Source: Microbacterium sp. TNHR37B
Lineage (GTDB): Bacteria; Actinomycetota; Actinomycetes; Actinomycetales; Microbacteriaceae
Reading direction: 5' to 3'
Length of the DNA stretch: 64,000 nt
Assembly (NCBI RefSeq): GCF_001620065.1
Contig: NZ_LQGV01000004.1
Coordinates: 365,581-429,580 of the forward strand
Part shown: positions 44,401 through 52,303 of the stretch, one piece after another
How the letters are laid out: the number at the start of each line of letters is the position of its first letter
How positions within the stretch are numbered: the first letter of the stretch is position 1
Made by a program: the position numbers and the translations under genes
Notes under the pieces: model-generated
The model's input: the letters and a program-made list of their open reading frames with translations, nothing else
Told to the model about the DNA's origin: nothing
Database searches by the model: none

Positions 44401-45066
44401 ATCCTGGCGGAGGGAATGCTCGACGCCTCGGTCGCCTACGGCTACTTCCCCGTGGTGTCGGAGGGGGACGATGTCGTCGTCCTCCACCACGGCGAGGATC
44501 CGACAGGCGTGTTGGGCCGGGCGGGCCTTCTCGCGCCGGACGGCGGCTCGGGCGGGGCGGTGGGAACCGACCGGTTGCGTTTCTCCTTCCCCCGCCAGCG
44601 CCGCGACCGGCACCTGTGCCTCGCCGACTTCGTGCGCGCGCGGGACACCGGGGAGGTCGATGTCCTCCCCGTCCAGCTCGTGACCGCCGGCGCCCGCATC
44701 GACGAGGTCACGGCGAAGCTCTTCGCGGAAGACCGCTATCGCGACTATTACGAGCTCAACGGCCTCGTGATGCAGCTGACGGAGGCGCTCGCCGAGTTCT
44801 GGCACGCCCGGATTCGCGCCGAACTCGGCCTGGCGGATGAGGATCCGGACGATGTCGCGGGGTTGTTCGCGCTCGACTATCGCGGAGCCCGGTTCTCCCT
44901 CGGCTACCCGGCGTGTCCCGACATGGAAGACCGCCGCAAGGTCGTGGAACTCCTCCGGCCCGAGCGGATGGGCGTGGAGCTGAGCGAGGAGCTGCAGCTG
45001 CACCCCGAGCAGTCCACCGACGCGTTCGTGTTCCACCACCCCGAGGCGAAGTACTTCTCGGTGTGA
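41443..45066 (+). CDS. metH: Cobalamin-dependent methionine synthase
   Basis: Transfers the methyl group from methyltetrahydrofolate to homocysteine through cobalamin. 1207 residues, all four modules: homocysteine domain with zinc cysteines (GLNCATGP, VGGCCGTTPEH, about 243-315), pterin domain (about 345-600), B12 domain with the Co-ligand His in GDVHDIGKN (about 758-766), and an AdoMet reactivation domain to the end. The cofactor must be made or imported; the ECF transporter at 47.8-50.7 kb is a candidate source. Confidence 0.97.
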   Translation: MTSTTPARFALDIDAVARPARSQDLLDALSTRVVIADGAMGTMLQRYEPSLDDYRQLEGCNEILNVSRPDLIARIHDDYLAVGIDAIETNTFGANWSNLSDYGIDDRIHELAEAGARIARERAEAAEAVDGRRRWVLGSMGPGTKLPSLGHTTYAHLKDTFAQQAEGLIDGGADAFLIETSQDLLQTKAAVNGCKAAIVARGVRLPIFVEVTVETTGTMLMGSEIGAALTALAPLGVDAIGLNCATGPAEMSEHLRHLSKHSTVPIACMPNAGLPVLTADGAHYPLTPAELATAHEQFVREFGIGLVGGCCGTTPEHLAAVVERLATLPSPVRSAAPEPGVASLYQHVPFTQDASYLAIGERTNANGSKAFREAMLDGRWDDCVEIARNQIRVGAHLLDVCVDYVGRDGVADIREVVSRFASASTLPLVIDSTEPAVIQAGLELIGGRPVVNSVNYEDGDGPSSRFGRIMPLVKEHGAAVIALTIDEQGQARTAADKVRIASRLVDALVGEWGMKVEDIIVDCLTFPIATGQEETRRDAIETIEAIRALVAAYPGIHTTLGVSNVSFGLNPAARSVLNSVFLHEATQAGLDSGIIDAAKIVPLASIPDEQRAVALDLVWDRRAYDAEGNLAYDPLAVMLDLFAGVDTAALRDQRAAELAALPVGERLERRIIDGELKGLEADLDLARADGIAPLQIINAHLLEGMKVVGERFGSGQMQLPFVLQSAEVMKTAVALLEPHMEKSDASGKGRIVLATVRGDVHDIGKNLVDIILTNNGYDVVNLGIKQPIADIIAAAEEHDADVIGMSGLLVKSTVVMKENLEELQARGLAKRWPVLLGGAALTRAYVEDDLAGLFDGEVRYAKDAFEGLALMEPLVRIARGEDPDAVGLPPLKKRIHRAGSLLTLTEPDAMPARSDVARDNPVPAPPFWGARIVRGIALADYAAFLDERATFMGQWGLKPGRGEDGLSYETLVATEGRPRLRYWLDRILAEGMLDASVAYGYFPVVSEGDDVVVLHHGEDPTGVLGRAGLLAPDGGSGGAVGTDRLRFSFPRQRRDRHLCLADFVRARDTGEVDVLPVQLVTAGARIDEVTAKLFAEDRYRDYYELNGLVMQLTEALAEFWHARIRAELGLADEDPDDVAGLFALDYRGARFSLGYPACPDMEDRRKVVELLRPERMGVELSEELQLHPEQSTDAFVFHHPEAKYFSV

Positions 45067-45107
45067 CCTCGGTCTGACCGCGGCGTGACCGCGGCGCGAC
45101 CGCGGGG
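45064..45107. repeat. Four 11-bp tandem repeats after metH
   Basis: TGACCTCGGTC, TGACCGCGGCG (twice) and CGACCGCGGGG follow one another; the first begins at the metH stop codon. They fill the gap before the convergent GNAT gene. No clear terminator is present besides the CCGCGG cores. Confidence 0.75.
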
Positions 45108-45109
45108 CA

Positions 45110-45553
45110 TCAGGCCGGCGCGGAGCGGGCCATCCACACCGTGGGGCCGGACAGCTCGGTGAACCCGAACTGGCGGTACAGCTCCTGGGCGTCGGCGGTG
45201 GCCAGCAGCATGCGCTTGAGGCCCAGTTCGTCGAGTTCGGCGAGCACACCGGCCAGGAGCGTCTTTCCGATGCCCCGCCCCCGTGCGGACGGGTCGACGA
45301 ACACATCGCAGAGCCACGCGAACCCGACGCCGTCGGTGACGACCCGGGCGTAGGCGAGTTGCGCGCCCGTCGCGTCGTCGTAGACGCCGTAGTTGCGGGA
45401 CGCATCGATCGCCGCGTCTTGATGGGAGCGAGTGCGTCCTCGCGCCCAGTACGCCTCTTCGCTCAGCCAGCGGTGCACGCGGTCCCGGTCGATCCGTGCG
45501 ACATCAGCCGAGAAGGTGACAGGGGCGTCGACGGTGGTCTCGGGCGAGGTCAT
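45110..45553 (-). CDS. GNAT-family N-acetyltransferase
   Basis: 147 residues. The acetyl-CoA pyrophosphate loop ARGRGIGKTL follows the WLCDVFVDPS strand, and a C-terminal YRQFGFTEL with PTVWM completes the fold. ATG 45553 lies 6 bases after a minus-strand TACAGT. The frame is open further upstream to 45838, antisense into the HNH gene, and this is rejected. Substrate unknown. Confidence 0.9.
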   Translation of the reverse strand: MTSPETTVDAPVTFSADVARIDRDRVHRWLSEEAYWARGRTRSHQDAAIDASRNYGVYDDATGAQLAYARVVTDGVGFAWLCDVFVDPSARGRGIGKTLLAGVLAELDELGLKRMLLATADAQELYRQFGFTELSGPTVWMARSAPA

Positions 45554-45559
45554 GAGTCG

Positions 45560-45565
45560 ACTGTA
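45560..45565 (-). promoter_or_regulatory. -10 element of the GNAT gene (leaderless)
   Basis: Minus-strand TACAGT plus 6 bases to the ATG. Confidence 0.5.
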
Positions 45566-45573
45566 AAGCGTGA

Positions 45574-46932
45574 TCAGAAGGGTGGCGGGTCGGCGTCGGA
45601 GAGGAAGCGGACCATCGGCGCGGGCCGATCGACGTAGGATCGTCCACCCGGGCTCTGCCACCGGAGCAGTCCGCGCCCCACCTGCTCGACCTGCCACTGC
45701 GTGCGGTGCTTCAGCACGTGGTGACGGCGGCACAGGGTGGCGAGGTTGTCGGCGCGGGTCTGGCCTCCGTGCGCGTGGTCGATCGTGTGGTCGGCGTCGC
45801 ATCGACTGACGGCGAGCCGGCACCCGACGAAACGGCAATGCTCATCCCGGGCGCGCAGCAGTCTCCGCAAGGAGGACGATGGCCGGTATCGGTCGACGGC
45901 GAGCACGCTGCCGTCGACCGGACTCGTCAGGACGCGATCCCACCCTGGCGCCGTCGCGGCCAGTTCGAGTGCGTCGGCCAGCGGGATCGGCCCGTAGCCG
46001 ACGAGAAGGCACGGCTCGCTCGACCGCCCGAGCACGGTGAGGACGGGGATGGTCACCTGGACCCTTGCCGCGACGTTCTGGCCGGTCTCGCCGTGGGGGG
46101 TCGGTACGCCGGCGAGCAACAGATCGGCGAACACGTCGGCGCGGACCTCATCGAGCGACCGGGTGTCGTCGACGTCGGGCGGGGGCGTGTCGCCGACGGT
46201 GCTGTCTTGCTCAGATGGGCCGCCGACGGTGCTGTCTCGCGCGGACGTGCCGCGGTCACCCGCCGTCTCTGGCGCTGCGGCTTCTCTCGCGTGGTGCGCG
46301 AGGGTCGTGAGTCGGTCGCGAATGCCGTAGGCGAGCACGGCGGGGAGGTCGGCGATCAGTCGCGCCATCCCGTCGTCGAGGTCGGTCACCACGACGCGTC
46401 GTTGCCCCCGTGCCCGCGCGTGCCGTTCGTCGAGCGAACGGGGGTGCGCGTGCTCGGCGAGCGTGCGCGCGACGGGTCGGAGCTGGGCCGGGGTGAGCTC
46501 GTTCGCGCGATCCAGCGCGCGGCGCTCGAACCACTCGCGGTCCTCGGGCCGGGTGAGGGGCAGCCCGGCGTCGACGATAGCCGACACGTGACCGCGATCG
46601 ATCTCGCCCGAGGACCACGCGCGAAGAGTGGTCGGGAAGAGCTCCGACACCGTCGCGGCCTCGTCCATGCGCCGCTGGATCGTGCGGTCGGAGACCCGGA
46701 GTGCGGCACCCACCTGCGCAGCGAGATCACGCAGTTCGAGGTCGCCCGTCCGCGACGTGGCATTCGGCCGGCTGGCCGCAACCGAGCGCGCCCAGGCATG
46801 CGCCTCGGCGAGCACCGCCACGTGGGCGGCCTGCGCCGCGGCGATGGCGCGGTGCGCGAGCAGCGCCCGCTCGACGAAGCGGTCGGCGGCGGCGGCCTCC
46901 GCCGCCGTGATGCCGGACTCGTCGTGTGTCAT
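45574..46932 (-). CDS. DUF222 / HNH endonuclease (13E12-type)
   Basis: 452 residues. The N-terminal two-thirds is a DUF222 region; the C-terminus carries an HNH nuclease: CRFVGC zinc pair, DADHTIDHAHGG with the catalytic His, DNLATLCRRHHVLKH. A duplicated DSTVG motif lies in a low-complexity linker near residues 235-250. This is the multicopy actinobacterial 13E12 repeat family, several M. tuberculosis members of which are reported to be LexA-controlled; a LexA-like box lies upstream here. Role unproven. Confidence 0.9.
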   Translation of the reverse strand: MTHDESGITAAEAAAADRFVERALLAHRAIAAAQAAHVAVLAEAHAWARSVAASRPNATSRTGDLELRDLAAQVGAALRVSDRTIQRRMDEAATVSELFPTTLRAWSSGEIDRGHVSAIVDAGLPLTRPEDREWFERRALDRANELTPAQLRPVARTLAEHAHPRSLDERHARARGQRRVVVTDLDDGMARLIADLPAVLAYGIRDRLTTLAHHAREAAAPETAGDRGTSARDSTVGGPSEQDSTVGDTPPPDVDDTRSLDEVRADVFADLLLAGVPTPHGETGQNVAARVQVTIPVLTVLGRSSEPCLLVGYGPIPLADALELAATAPGWDRVLTSPVDGSVLAVDRYRPSSSLRRLLRARDEHCRFVGCRLAVSRCDADHTIDHAHGGQTRADNLATLCRRHHVLKHRTQWQVEQVGRGLLRWQSPGGRSYVDRPAPMVRFLSDADPPPF

Positions 46933-46938
46933 ACCTCA

Positions 46939-46980
46939 ATTCTCGCGCACACACGGCGCGAGTTTCGAAGAAATCTTCGA
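46939..46980 (-). promoter_or_regulatory. Leaderless promoter and LexA-like box of the HNH gene
   Basis: Minus-strand GAGAAT (46939-46944) plus 6 bases to the ATG. At 46965-46980 TCGAAGAAATCTTCGA is a palindrome close to the actinobacterial SOS box TCGAAC-N4-GTTCGA (one symmetrical change) and covers the -35 region. CTCGCGC/GCGCGAG (46942-46948, 46956-46962) forms another inverted repeat between. Confidence 0.6.
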
Positions 46981-47001
46981 TTCGTGGATAACTCGGGAGC
47001 G

Positions 47002-47400
47002 TCAGCCGACCGGTTGCCCACACATCCCGCAGACGCCGGTCGCGGGCACCTCCACGAAACAGTCGGGGCACATCACGGCCGGTCGCTCGGCGATCGTCGG
47101 AGCGGGAAGCCGGTTCGACGCCGCCCGCGGGGCGCGGCGTTCCCGCGGAGCCTTCGAGGGTGCCGGTTCGGGACGGGGAGCGACGACGGGGCGATGGGCC
47201 GCGCAGTAGAAGCGCACGAACCCGGCCGGGTTGTTCGGGTGGTGGTGCTTGACGACCCACAGGTCCTCGCGCTCCCGCACCTCGGAAGAAGGCCCGCAGC
47301 CGGTGCACCGCGTGGGCTCTCCCGGCACAGCCTCGGAGGCGCGCAGGGGAGCGTCGAAGGGAAGCGCGTCGCGCCAGTCGGACGAGGTCCTGATCTTCAC
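47002..47400 (-). CDS. Small protein with two Cys-rich zinc-ribbon-like ends
   Basis: 132 residues, function unknown. N-terminal CTGC with a later FYCAAH, and a C-terminal CPDC...CGMCG pair (VMCPDCFVEVPATGVCGMCG) suggest two zinc-binding sites joined by a Pro/Arg-rich linker. The GTG start at 47400 has GGAAGA upstream. No signal peptide. It might be a nucleic-acid-binding or adaptor protein; no firmer assignment. Confidence 0.7.
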   Translation of the reverse strand: MKIRTSSDWRDALPFDAPLRASEAVPGEPTRCTGCGPSSEVREREDLWVVKHHHPNNPAGFVRFYCAAHRPVVAPRPEPAPSKAPRERRAPRAASNRLPAPTIAERPAVMCPDCFVEVPATGVCGMCGQPVG

Positions 47401-47428
47401 GTCTTCCAGCTTCGCACGCCCCCGGGGG

Positions 47429-47818
47429 TCACCGCGTCCGGAGGCGCTCGTTCCATCCCTCCCAGTCGGCGGCGTCGATGACGCAGAAGCGGTGTCCCTC
47501 GGGGTCCTCCATGATCACGTAGTCGGCGTCGGCGGGACGCTTGTCCCACGGCACTTCGCGGGCACCCAGGCGCGTGAGGCGGGCGAGCTCGGCCGCCTGG
47601 TCCTCGGCGTAGAGATCCAGGTGGATGCGAGGAGGAAGGCTGCGAGGAGCAGCGACGGCGTCGAGCGACAGGTTCGGCCCGCGACGGTCACGCGCGCGGA
47701 GCACGGCGAAGTCGTCGTCTCGAGGCTCCCGAACCTCGTAGTCCAGCGCGGCCGTCCAGAAGGAGATCTCCGCGTCGAGGTCGTCGACGCGCAACACGAT
47801 CGATCCGACGATGAGCAT
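47429..47818 (-). CDS. VOC (glyoxalase-like) family protein
   Basis: 129 residues, a single vicinal-oxygen-chelate domain: MLIVGSIVLRVDDLDAEISF opens it, RIHLDLYAEDQ and VIMEDPEGHRFCVID follow. The ATG at 47818 is preferred over an upstream start at 47842 because GGGAGGA (minus strand, 47823-47829) lies 4 bases before it. Such proteins include antibiotic-binding and dioxygenase relatives; the function here is not determined. Confidence 0.88.
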   Translation of the reverse strand: MLIVGSIVLRVDDLDAEISFWTAALDYEVREPRDDDFAVLRARDRRGPNLSLDAVAAPRSLPPRIHLDLYAEDQAAELARLTRLGAREVPWDKRPADADYVIMEDPEGHRFCVIDAADWEGWNERLRTR

Positions 47819-47843
47819 GCTGTCCTCCCGGTTCGCGGTCACG

Positions 47844-50696
47844 CTAGCGCGGCGCGGCGGTCCGCGACACCCCCTCGGACGGACTCGCGGGGCCCGGCCC
47901 CCGCGCCGGGAGGCGTGCCGGCGACGCGGCGGCGGTGGTGCGGCGGAGGGACGACAGCACCGCTCGGCCGACGAGGAGGATCCCGACCACCGTCGTGACG
48001 GCGCGGAGGGTGTCCCACGTGGCGGTGGAGGTGACGAGGGAGTAGACGAGGAAGTTCCCGAGGTTCTCGCCGAGACCGCCGCCCGGGACGTAGGAGATGC
48101 TCGTGTCTCCGCCGACGGCGAAGGGCCAGAACCACATGTTCATGACGAGGCCGAACAGATAGGACGCCACGACTCCGTAGGCCGCGAGCATCGCGATCTC
48201 GGCGGCACCCCGCGGGCGCCGCGGCAGGAGGGCGGCACCCGCGCCGACCCACCCGCACGCGAACATCTGGAAGGGGAGCCAGGGGCCGACACCTCCCCAC
48301 AGCGCCGCGGAGAGGCCGATCGAGGCCGCGCCGAGGAGAAGACCGAACCTCGCACCGCACACGCGGCCCGCGAGGATCAACAGGATGAACAGGGCTTCGA
48401 CCCCGCCCACGCCGGTGCTGGCGATCCTGATCGCGGCGCCGACGGCGGCGAGCACCGCCAGGAGCGAGAGCGTGTGCGCGGAACGCACGCTTCCGTCGAG
48501 AGCGGCCAGCACCAGGAGGACGGCCAGCGGTGCGGCGGCGAGCGCGATCACGGGCACGGCGGAGGAAGCGTCGGGTGGCAGCGCCGCCACGACGAGCGGC
48601 CAGAGGAAGCTCGCCGCGGCGAGGAGGTTCGCGGCGATCAGCAGCACCGGGCGCGCGTGGTTCCCGGCTGTCGCCCCGCGAGGCAGTCGTCCCCCCGCGC
48701 GCGGGGAGTCCGTGCCGCCGGAGTCCGCCACCGCGGAAGGTGCGGCATCGGGCGCAGGCGGCGCGACGCGCGGCCTCGACTCTCCCGGTGCCACCGGCGA
48801 CGCGGCGGCGGGCTGCGGCGTGGGGCCGTCGACCCGCTCGAGCGTGCCGCCCCGCATGGCGAGCAGGCGATCGGCGAGCGCCGCGCAGAACCCGGTGTCG
48901 TGCGAGGCGAGCAGCACGGCGGTGCCGGCGTCGGCTTGCGCGGCCAGCGCGTGCATCACGAGACGTCGTGCCGAGGGGTCGAGGCCGCGGGTCGGTTCGT
49001 CGACCAGCAGCACGCGCGGTGTGCGAGCGGTCTGCAGGACGATCGCGAGGCACCGCCGCTCTCCCACCGAGAGGTCACGCGGGTGGCGGCCGAGCCGGGC
49101 CTCGAGACGCGGATCGGTGGGATCGAGCCCGAGGAGAGCGGCGAACCGGGAGACGCTGACCCCGGGGGTCTTCGCGCGGGCATCCTCCCGGCGGAGCTCC
49201 GCGCGCACCGTGGCGCGCACGAACAGATCGTCTGAGTCGTCCGGTACGAGCGCCGTGCCCGGCTCACGACTGAGGGTCCGCAGAAGAGTCGACTTGCCCG
49301 CCCCATTGGGTCCGGATACGGCGGTGAGCTCGCCGGCGGCCAGCCGCAACGAGACGTCGTCGACCACGGTCCGGCGACCCCGACGCACCGACACGCCCCG
49401 CACGTCCAGGACGGTCTCGGCTTCGCGCGCGGGTGACGGCTGCCCGGGTCGGCCCGCGCGGAACTCGGGCGCCCGCTCTAGGGTCCGCGGGAGGGGACCG
49501 TCGACGACGGCGCCGTCCTCCGTCACGTGGAGGCTCCGGTCAGCGACGGCGCGGAACTCGTCCGTACGATGCTCGGCCACGATGACGCACACGCCCGCCT
49601 CGTGCGCGAGCGCCCCGAGGAGGGACACGATGCGCTCCCGCGCGCTCCTGTCGAGATCGGCGAGCGGCTCGTCCACGACCAGCAGCACCGGCTCCTCGAC
49701 GATCGCCGCGGCGATCGCGACGAGCGTCGCCTCTCCCGCCGACAGCTCGGAGGTCCGACGGCTCCCCAGGGCGGAGATGCCCACGCGGCGGAGGACCTCA
49801 TCGACGCGGGCACGGCGGAGGACGGGAGCCACGCCGCGCAGCTCCAGCGCGAGTCCCACTTCGTCGTCCACCCGATCGGCCGCGAACGACGTCCGCGGCT
49901 GCTGCAGCACCGCCCCCACGAGCCGCGCCATGTGTCGAGGGGCGGTGGCGAGGCGGTCGTGGCCCGCGACGACGATCCTCCCGCCGGCCACCCCGCCGTC
50001 GACGTGGGTGTGGAGTCCGCTCAGCGTGCGCAGCAACGTCGACTTGCCTGAACCCGTCGCACCGCTGACCACGATGAGCTCCCCGGGAGAGGCCGCGAGC
50101 GCGTCCACCCGCACGACGGCCGGCCCGGTGAACCCGGCGCGCATCGAGGCGAGCTCCACCGGGCGGGCGCAATCGCCCTCGAGGGGCCGACCGGCGTAGC
50201 CCCGCAGCTCCAGGGCGGCCCCGAGAGCGGTCGCACGTTCCAGTGTGTGCTCGAGGACGGGAGCGAGGATCCGGATGCCGGCACGGTCGCCGCGGAGTCG
50301 CTGGGCAGTCGCCACGGCGCGCGCGGCGGCCGCGAGGGCCGGGAGGGTCGCCCACGCCACCGCGAGAGCGCGCGCGAAGCCCTGCAGCGGTCCGCGTTGC
50401 GCGCCGCGGGCCAGCAGACGGGGCACGTCCACCAGCGCGTTGAGCACGCCGAACGCGAGGATCACTCCGGCGATCGGAAGCGCGGAGAGCGCGGCAGTGG
50501 CCAGCCCGCCGCTCGTGACCGGCCCGAGGATCTCGACGTGCCCGAACGGCGGAGCCAGCCTCAGGACGGGCAGATCGAGCAGCAGGGTCCCCGCGCCGTC
50601 CGCGCCGTGGAAGAGGACGCGGTAGACGACCCGCACCACCACGAACCCGGCGGCGAGGGCCGCCGCGGCACGCAGGGGAGCGGGTCGTACGGTCAC
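47844..50696 (-). CDS. Single-chain ECF transporter (T-A-A-S fusion)
   Basis: 950 residues that appear to hold a whole energy-coupling-factor vitamin importer. 1-170: EcfT-like membrane part with coupling motif ALELRGYAGR (161-170). 195-405: first ATPase, Walker A SGATGSGKST (211-220), signature LSAGEA, Walker B LLVVDEP. 428-620: second ATPase, SGPNGAGKST (461-470), signature LSVGER, VLLVDEP. 685-925: membrane S-component-like part with GPWLPFQMFACGWVGAGAAL. Its GTG overlaps the stop of a lipoprotein gene. Substrate unproven; cobalamin or a corrinoid is my guess. Confidence 0.85.
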   Translation of the reverse strand: MTVRPAPLRAAAALAAGFVVVRVVYRVLFHGADGAGTLLLDLPVLRLAPPFGHVEILGPVTSGGLATAALSALPIAGVILAFGVLNALVDVPRLLARGAQRGPLQGFARALAVAWATLPALAAAARAVATAQRLRGDRAGIRILAPVLEHTLERATALGAALELRGYAGRPLEGDCARPVELASMRAGFTGPAVVRVDALAASPGELIVVSGATGSGKSTLLRTLSGLHTHVDGGVAGGRIVVAGHDRLATAPRHMARLVGAVLQQPRTSFAADRVDDEVGLALELRGVAPVLRRARVDEVLRRVGISALGSRRTSELSAGEATLVAIAAAIVEEPVLLVVDEPLADLDRSARERIVSLLGALAHEAGVCVIVAEHRTDEFRAVADRSLHVTEDGAVVDGPLPRTLERAPEFRAGRPGQPSPAREAETVLDVRGVSVRRGRRTVVDDVSLRLAAGELTAVSGPNGAGKSTLLRTLSREPGTALVPDDSDDLFVRATVRAELRREDARAKTPGVSVSRFAALLGLDPTDPRLEARLGRHPRDLSVGERRCLAIVLQTARTPRVLLVDEPTRGLDPSARRLVMHALAAQADAGTAVLLASHDTGFCAALADRLLAMRGGTLERVDGPTPQPAAASPVAPGESRPRVAPPAPDAAPSAVADSGGTDSPRAGGRLPRGATAGNHARPVLLIAANLLAAASFLWPLVVAALPPDASSAVPVIALAAAPLAVLLVLAALDGSVRSAHTLSLLAVLAAVGAAIRIASTGVGGVEALFILLILAGRVCGARFGLLLGAASIGLSAALWGGVGPWLPFQMFACGWVGAGAALLPRRPRGAAEIAMLAAYGVVASYLFGLVMNMWFWPFAVGGDTSISYVPGGGLGENLGNFLVYSLVTSTATWDTLRAVTTVVGILLVGRAVLSSLRRTTAAASPARLPARGPGPASPSEGVSRTAAPR

Positions 50697-51256
50697 GACG
50701 CCGGGGAAGCGGGGGCGCCGTCGAGGGTGAACAGCAGCGCGAGGCTCTCACCCGGGCGCACGGTGAGCTCCGAGAGGCCCGTCGTGGCGTAGCCCCACTC
50801 GCCGCCCTCCGGCTGCACCCACAGCGACCAGTAGGCGAACGCGGCGGGCATCGTCGCGCACGACTCCACATACGCCGGGTCTTCGGTGGAACCCACCGGG
50901 GCGTCGGGGGCGGGGAGCCCGTTCACGCGGCAGATCACCTGGTCGCCGTACTCGTCGGTGCCCTCCGTCGTGATCCCGGCCTCCGAGACGACGTCGGTCG
51001 CCGCGACGTCACCGTCGGCCGGTACACACCACTGCTCGCGCTGGCCGCCGGCGAGCGCGGAGGAGTCGACGATCAGCGTGACGCCGGTGTCGTCCGCACA
51101 CGCTCCCTCGGCGGGTCCGGTGTCGGTCGATGTGGTCGCTGCGGGGGTGGGGCCCACGCCGGAGGGCGTGGGCGACGAGGGCCCGGCGCAGGCGGAGAGG
51201 ACAAGGGCGAGAGCGCTCGCGGAGGCGAGGGCGAGGATCCGGGAGGAGAGGGTCAC
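50693..51256 (-). CDS. Lipoprotein, DUF4430/transcobalamin-like, partner of the ECF transporter
   Basis: 187 residues. Lipobox ALVLSACAG, a Thr/Pro-rich linker (25-50), then a small domain with four cysteines (ACADD, QWCVP, VICRV, ESCAT) and a C-terminal segment YWSLWVQPEGGEWGYATTG followed by LTVRPGESLALLF. The last part resembles the DUF4430 domain related to transcobalamin. GTG start 6 bases after a minus-strand TACCCT; it overlaps the transporter gene (GTGA). Probably a surface protein that catches the substrate or docks to the transporter. Confidence 0.72.
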   Translation of the reverse strand: MTLSSRILALASASALALVLSACAGPSSPTPSGVGPTPAATTSTDTGPAEGACADDTGVTLIVDSSALAGGQREQWCVPADGDVAATDVVSEAGITTEGTDEYGDQVICRVNGLPAPDAPVGSTEDPAYVESCATMPAAFAYWSLWVQPEGGEWGYATTGLSELTVRPGESLALLFTLDGAPASPAS

Positions 51257-51262
51257 CGATCC

Positions 51263-51314
51263 AGGGTAGGGGGCGGTGCGCGCCCGGTGTCGCCGTGTGA
51301 CGGCCGCGTAGGCT
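51263..51314. promoter_or_regulatory. Divergent leaderless promoters: ECF operon and menB
   Basis: Minus-strand TACCCT (51263-51268) lies 6 bases before the lipoprotein GTG; plus-strand TAGGCT (51309-51314) lies 6 bases before the menB GTG. Forty bases separate the two hexamers. Confidence 0.55.
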
Positions 51315-51320
51315 GGAGGC

Positions 51321-52241
51321 GTGGACGAGTCCGAGGTTTCCCGCGTTTCCGACCTGTTCGATCCGGCCGAGTGGGTGCTCGCGCCGGGCGCCGACTCCTA
51401 CACCGACATCACGGCCCACGTCTCGCGCGACGGACGGATCGCCCGCATCGCGTTCGACCGGCCGGAGGTGCGCAACGCCTTCCGGCCGCACACGGTGGAC
51501 GAGCTGTACCGCGCCCTCGACCTGGCACGACAGGATCCCGCGATCGGAGTCGTGCTGCTCACCGGCAACGGTCCGAGCCCGAAGGACGGCGGCTGGGCCT
51601 TCTGCTCGGGCGGGGACCAGCGCATCCGCGGTCGCGACGGCTACAAGTACTCCGATTCCGACACGTCGGTCGCCGATCCGGCCCGCGCCGGGCGACTGCA
51701 CATCCTCGAGGTGCAGCGCCTCATCCGCTTCATGCCGAAGGTCGTCATCGCCGTCGTGCCGGGCTGGGCGGCCGGGGGCGGGCACTCGCTCCATGTCGTC
51801 TGCGACCTCACGATCGCCTCCGCCGAACACGGGTGCTTCAAGCAGACCGATGCCGACGTGGGCTCGTTCGACGCGGGATACGGCTCGGCCTACATGGCGC
51901 GCCAGGTGGGGCAGAAGTTCGCGCGGGAAGTGTTCTTCCTGGCCGAGGAGTACTCCGCCCAGCGTGCGTACGAGGCGGGCGCCGTCAATCGGGTGGTGCC
52001 CCACGCCGACCTGGAGCGCGAGGCGATCGCGATGGCGCGCACGATCCTCGGGAAGTCCCCGACCGCGATCCGGATGCTGAAGTTCGCCTTCAACGCGGTC
52101 GATGACGGACTGGTGGGTCAGCAGGTGTTCGCCGGCGAGGCGACGCGGCTCGCCTACGGCACGGATGAGGCCGTGGAGGGGCGCGACGCCTTCCTCCAGA
52201 AGCGCGACCCCGACTGGTCGGCCTTCCCGTACCACTACTGA
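51321..52241 (+). CDS. menB: 1,4-Dihydroxy-2-naphthoyl-CoA synthase
   Basis: Ring-closing crotonase of menaquinone synthesis. 306 residues. Oxyanion loops AFCSGGDQRIRG and PGWAAGGGHSLHVVCDLTIA, and FKQTDADVGSFDAGYGSAY with the Asp/Tyr typical of MenB. C-terminal PDWSAFPYHY is the usual ending. GTG start with leaderless-type -10. Confidence 0.97.
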   Translation: MDESEVSRVSDLFDPAEWVLAPGADSYTDITAHVSRDGRIARIAFDRPEVRNAFRPHTVDELYRALDLARQDPAIGVVLLTGNGPSPKDGGWAFCSGGDQRIRGRDGYKYSDSDTSVADPARAGRLHILEVQRLIRFMPKVVIAVVPGWAAGGGHSLHVVCDLTIASAEHGCFKQTDADVGSFDAGYGSAYMARQVGQKFAREVFFLAEEYSAQRAYEAGAVNRVVPHADLEREAIAMARTILGKSPTAIRMLKFAFNAVDDGLVGQQVFAGEATRLAYGTDEAVEGRDAFLQKRDPDWSAFPYHY

Positions 52242-52251
52242 CCGGCCGACG

Positions 52252-52278
52252 CCGACGGGAGCAGGCCGCCTCCGTCGG
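52252..52278 (+). other. Hairpin between menB and menE
   Basis: CCGACGG (52252-52258) and CCGTCGG (52272-52278) form a 7-bp stem with a 13-base loop, 26 bases before the menE ATG. It could slow transcription or protect the menB mRNA end. Confidence 0.4.
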
Positions 52279-52303
52279 GAGCATGTGAGGGAGCCTCCGC
52301 CGC

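Noticed and set aside
41275..45405. 1376-codon open frame antisense to metH
   Set aside because: Shadow of metH caused by third-position GC bias; no recognisable domain, and it runs into the GNAT gene.
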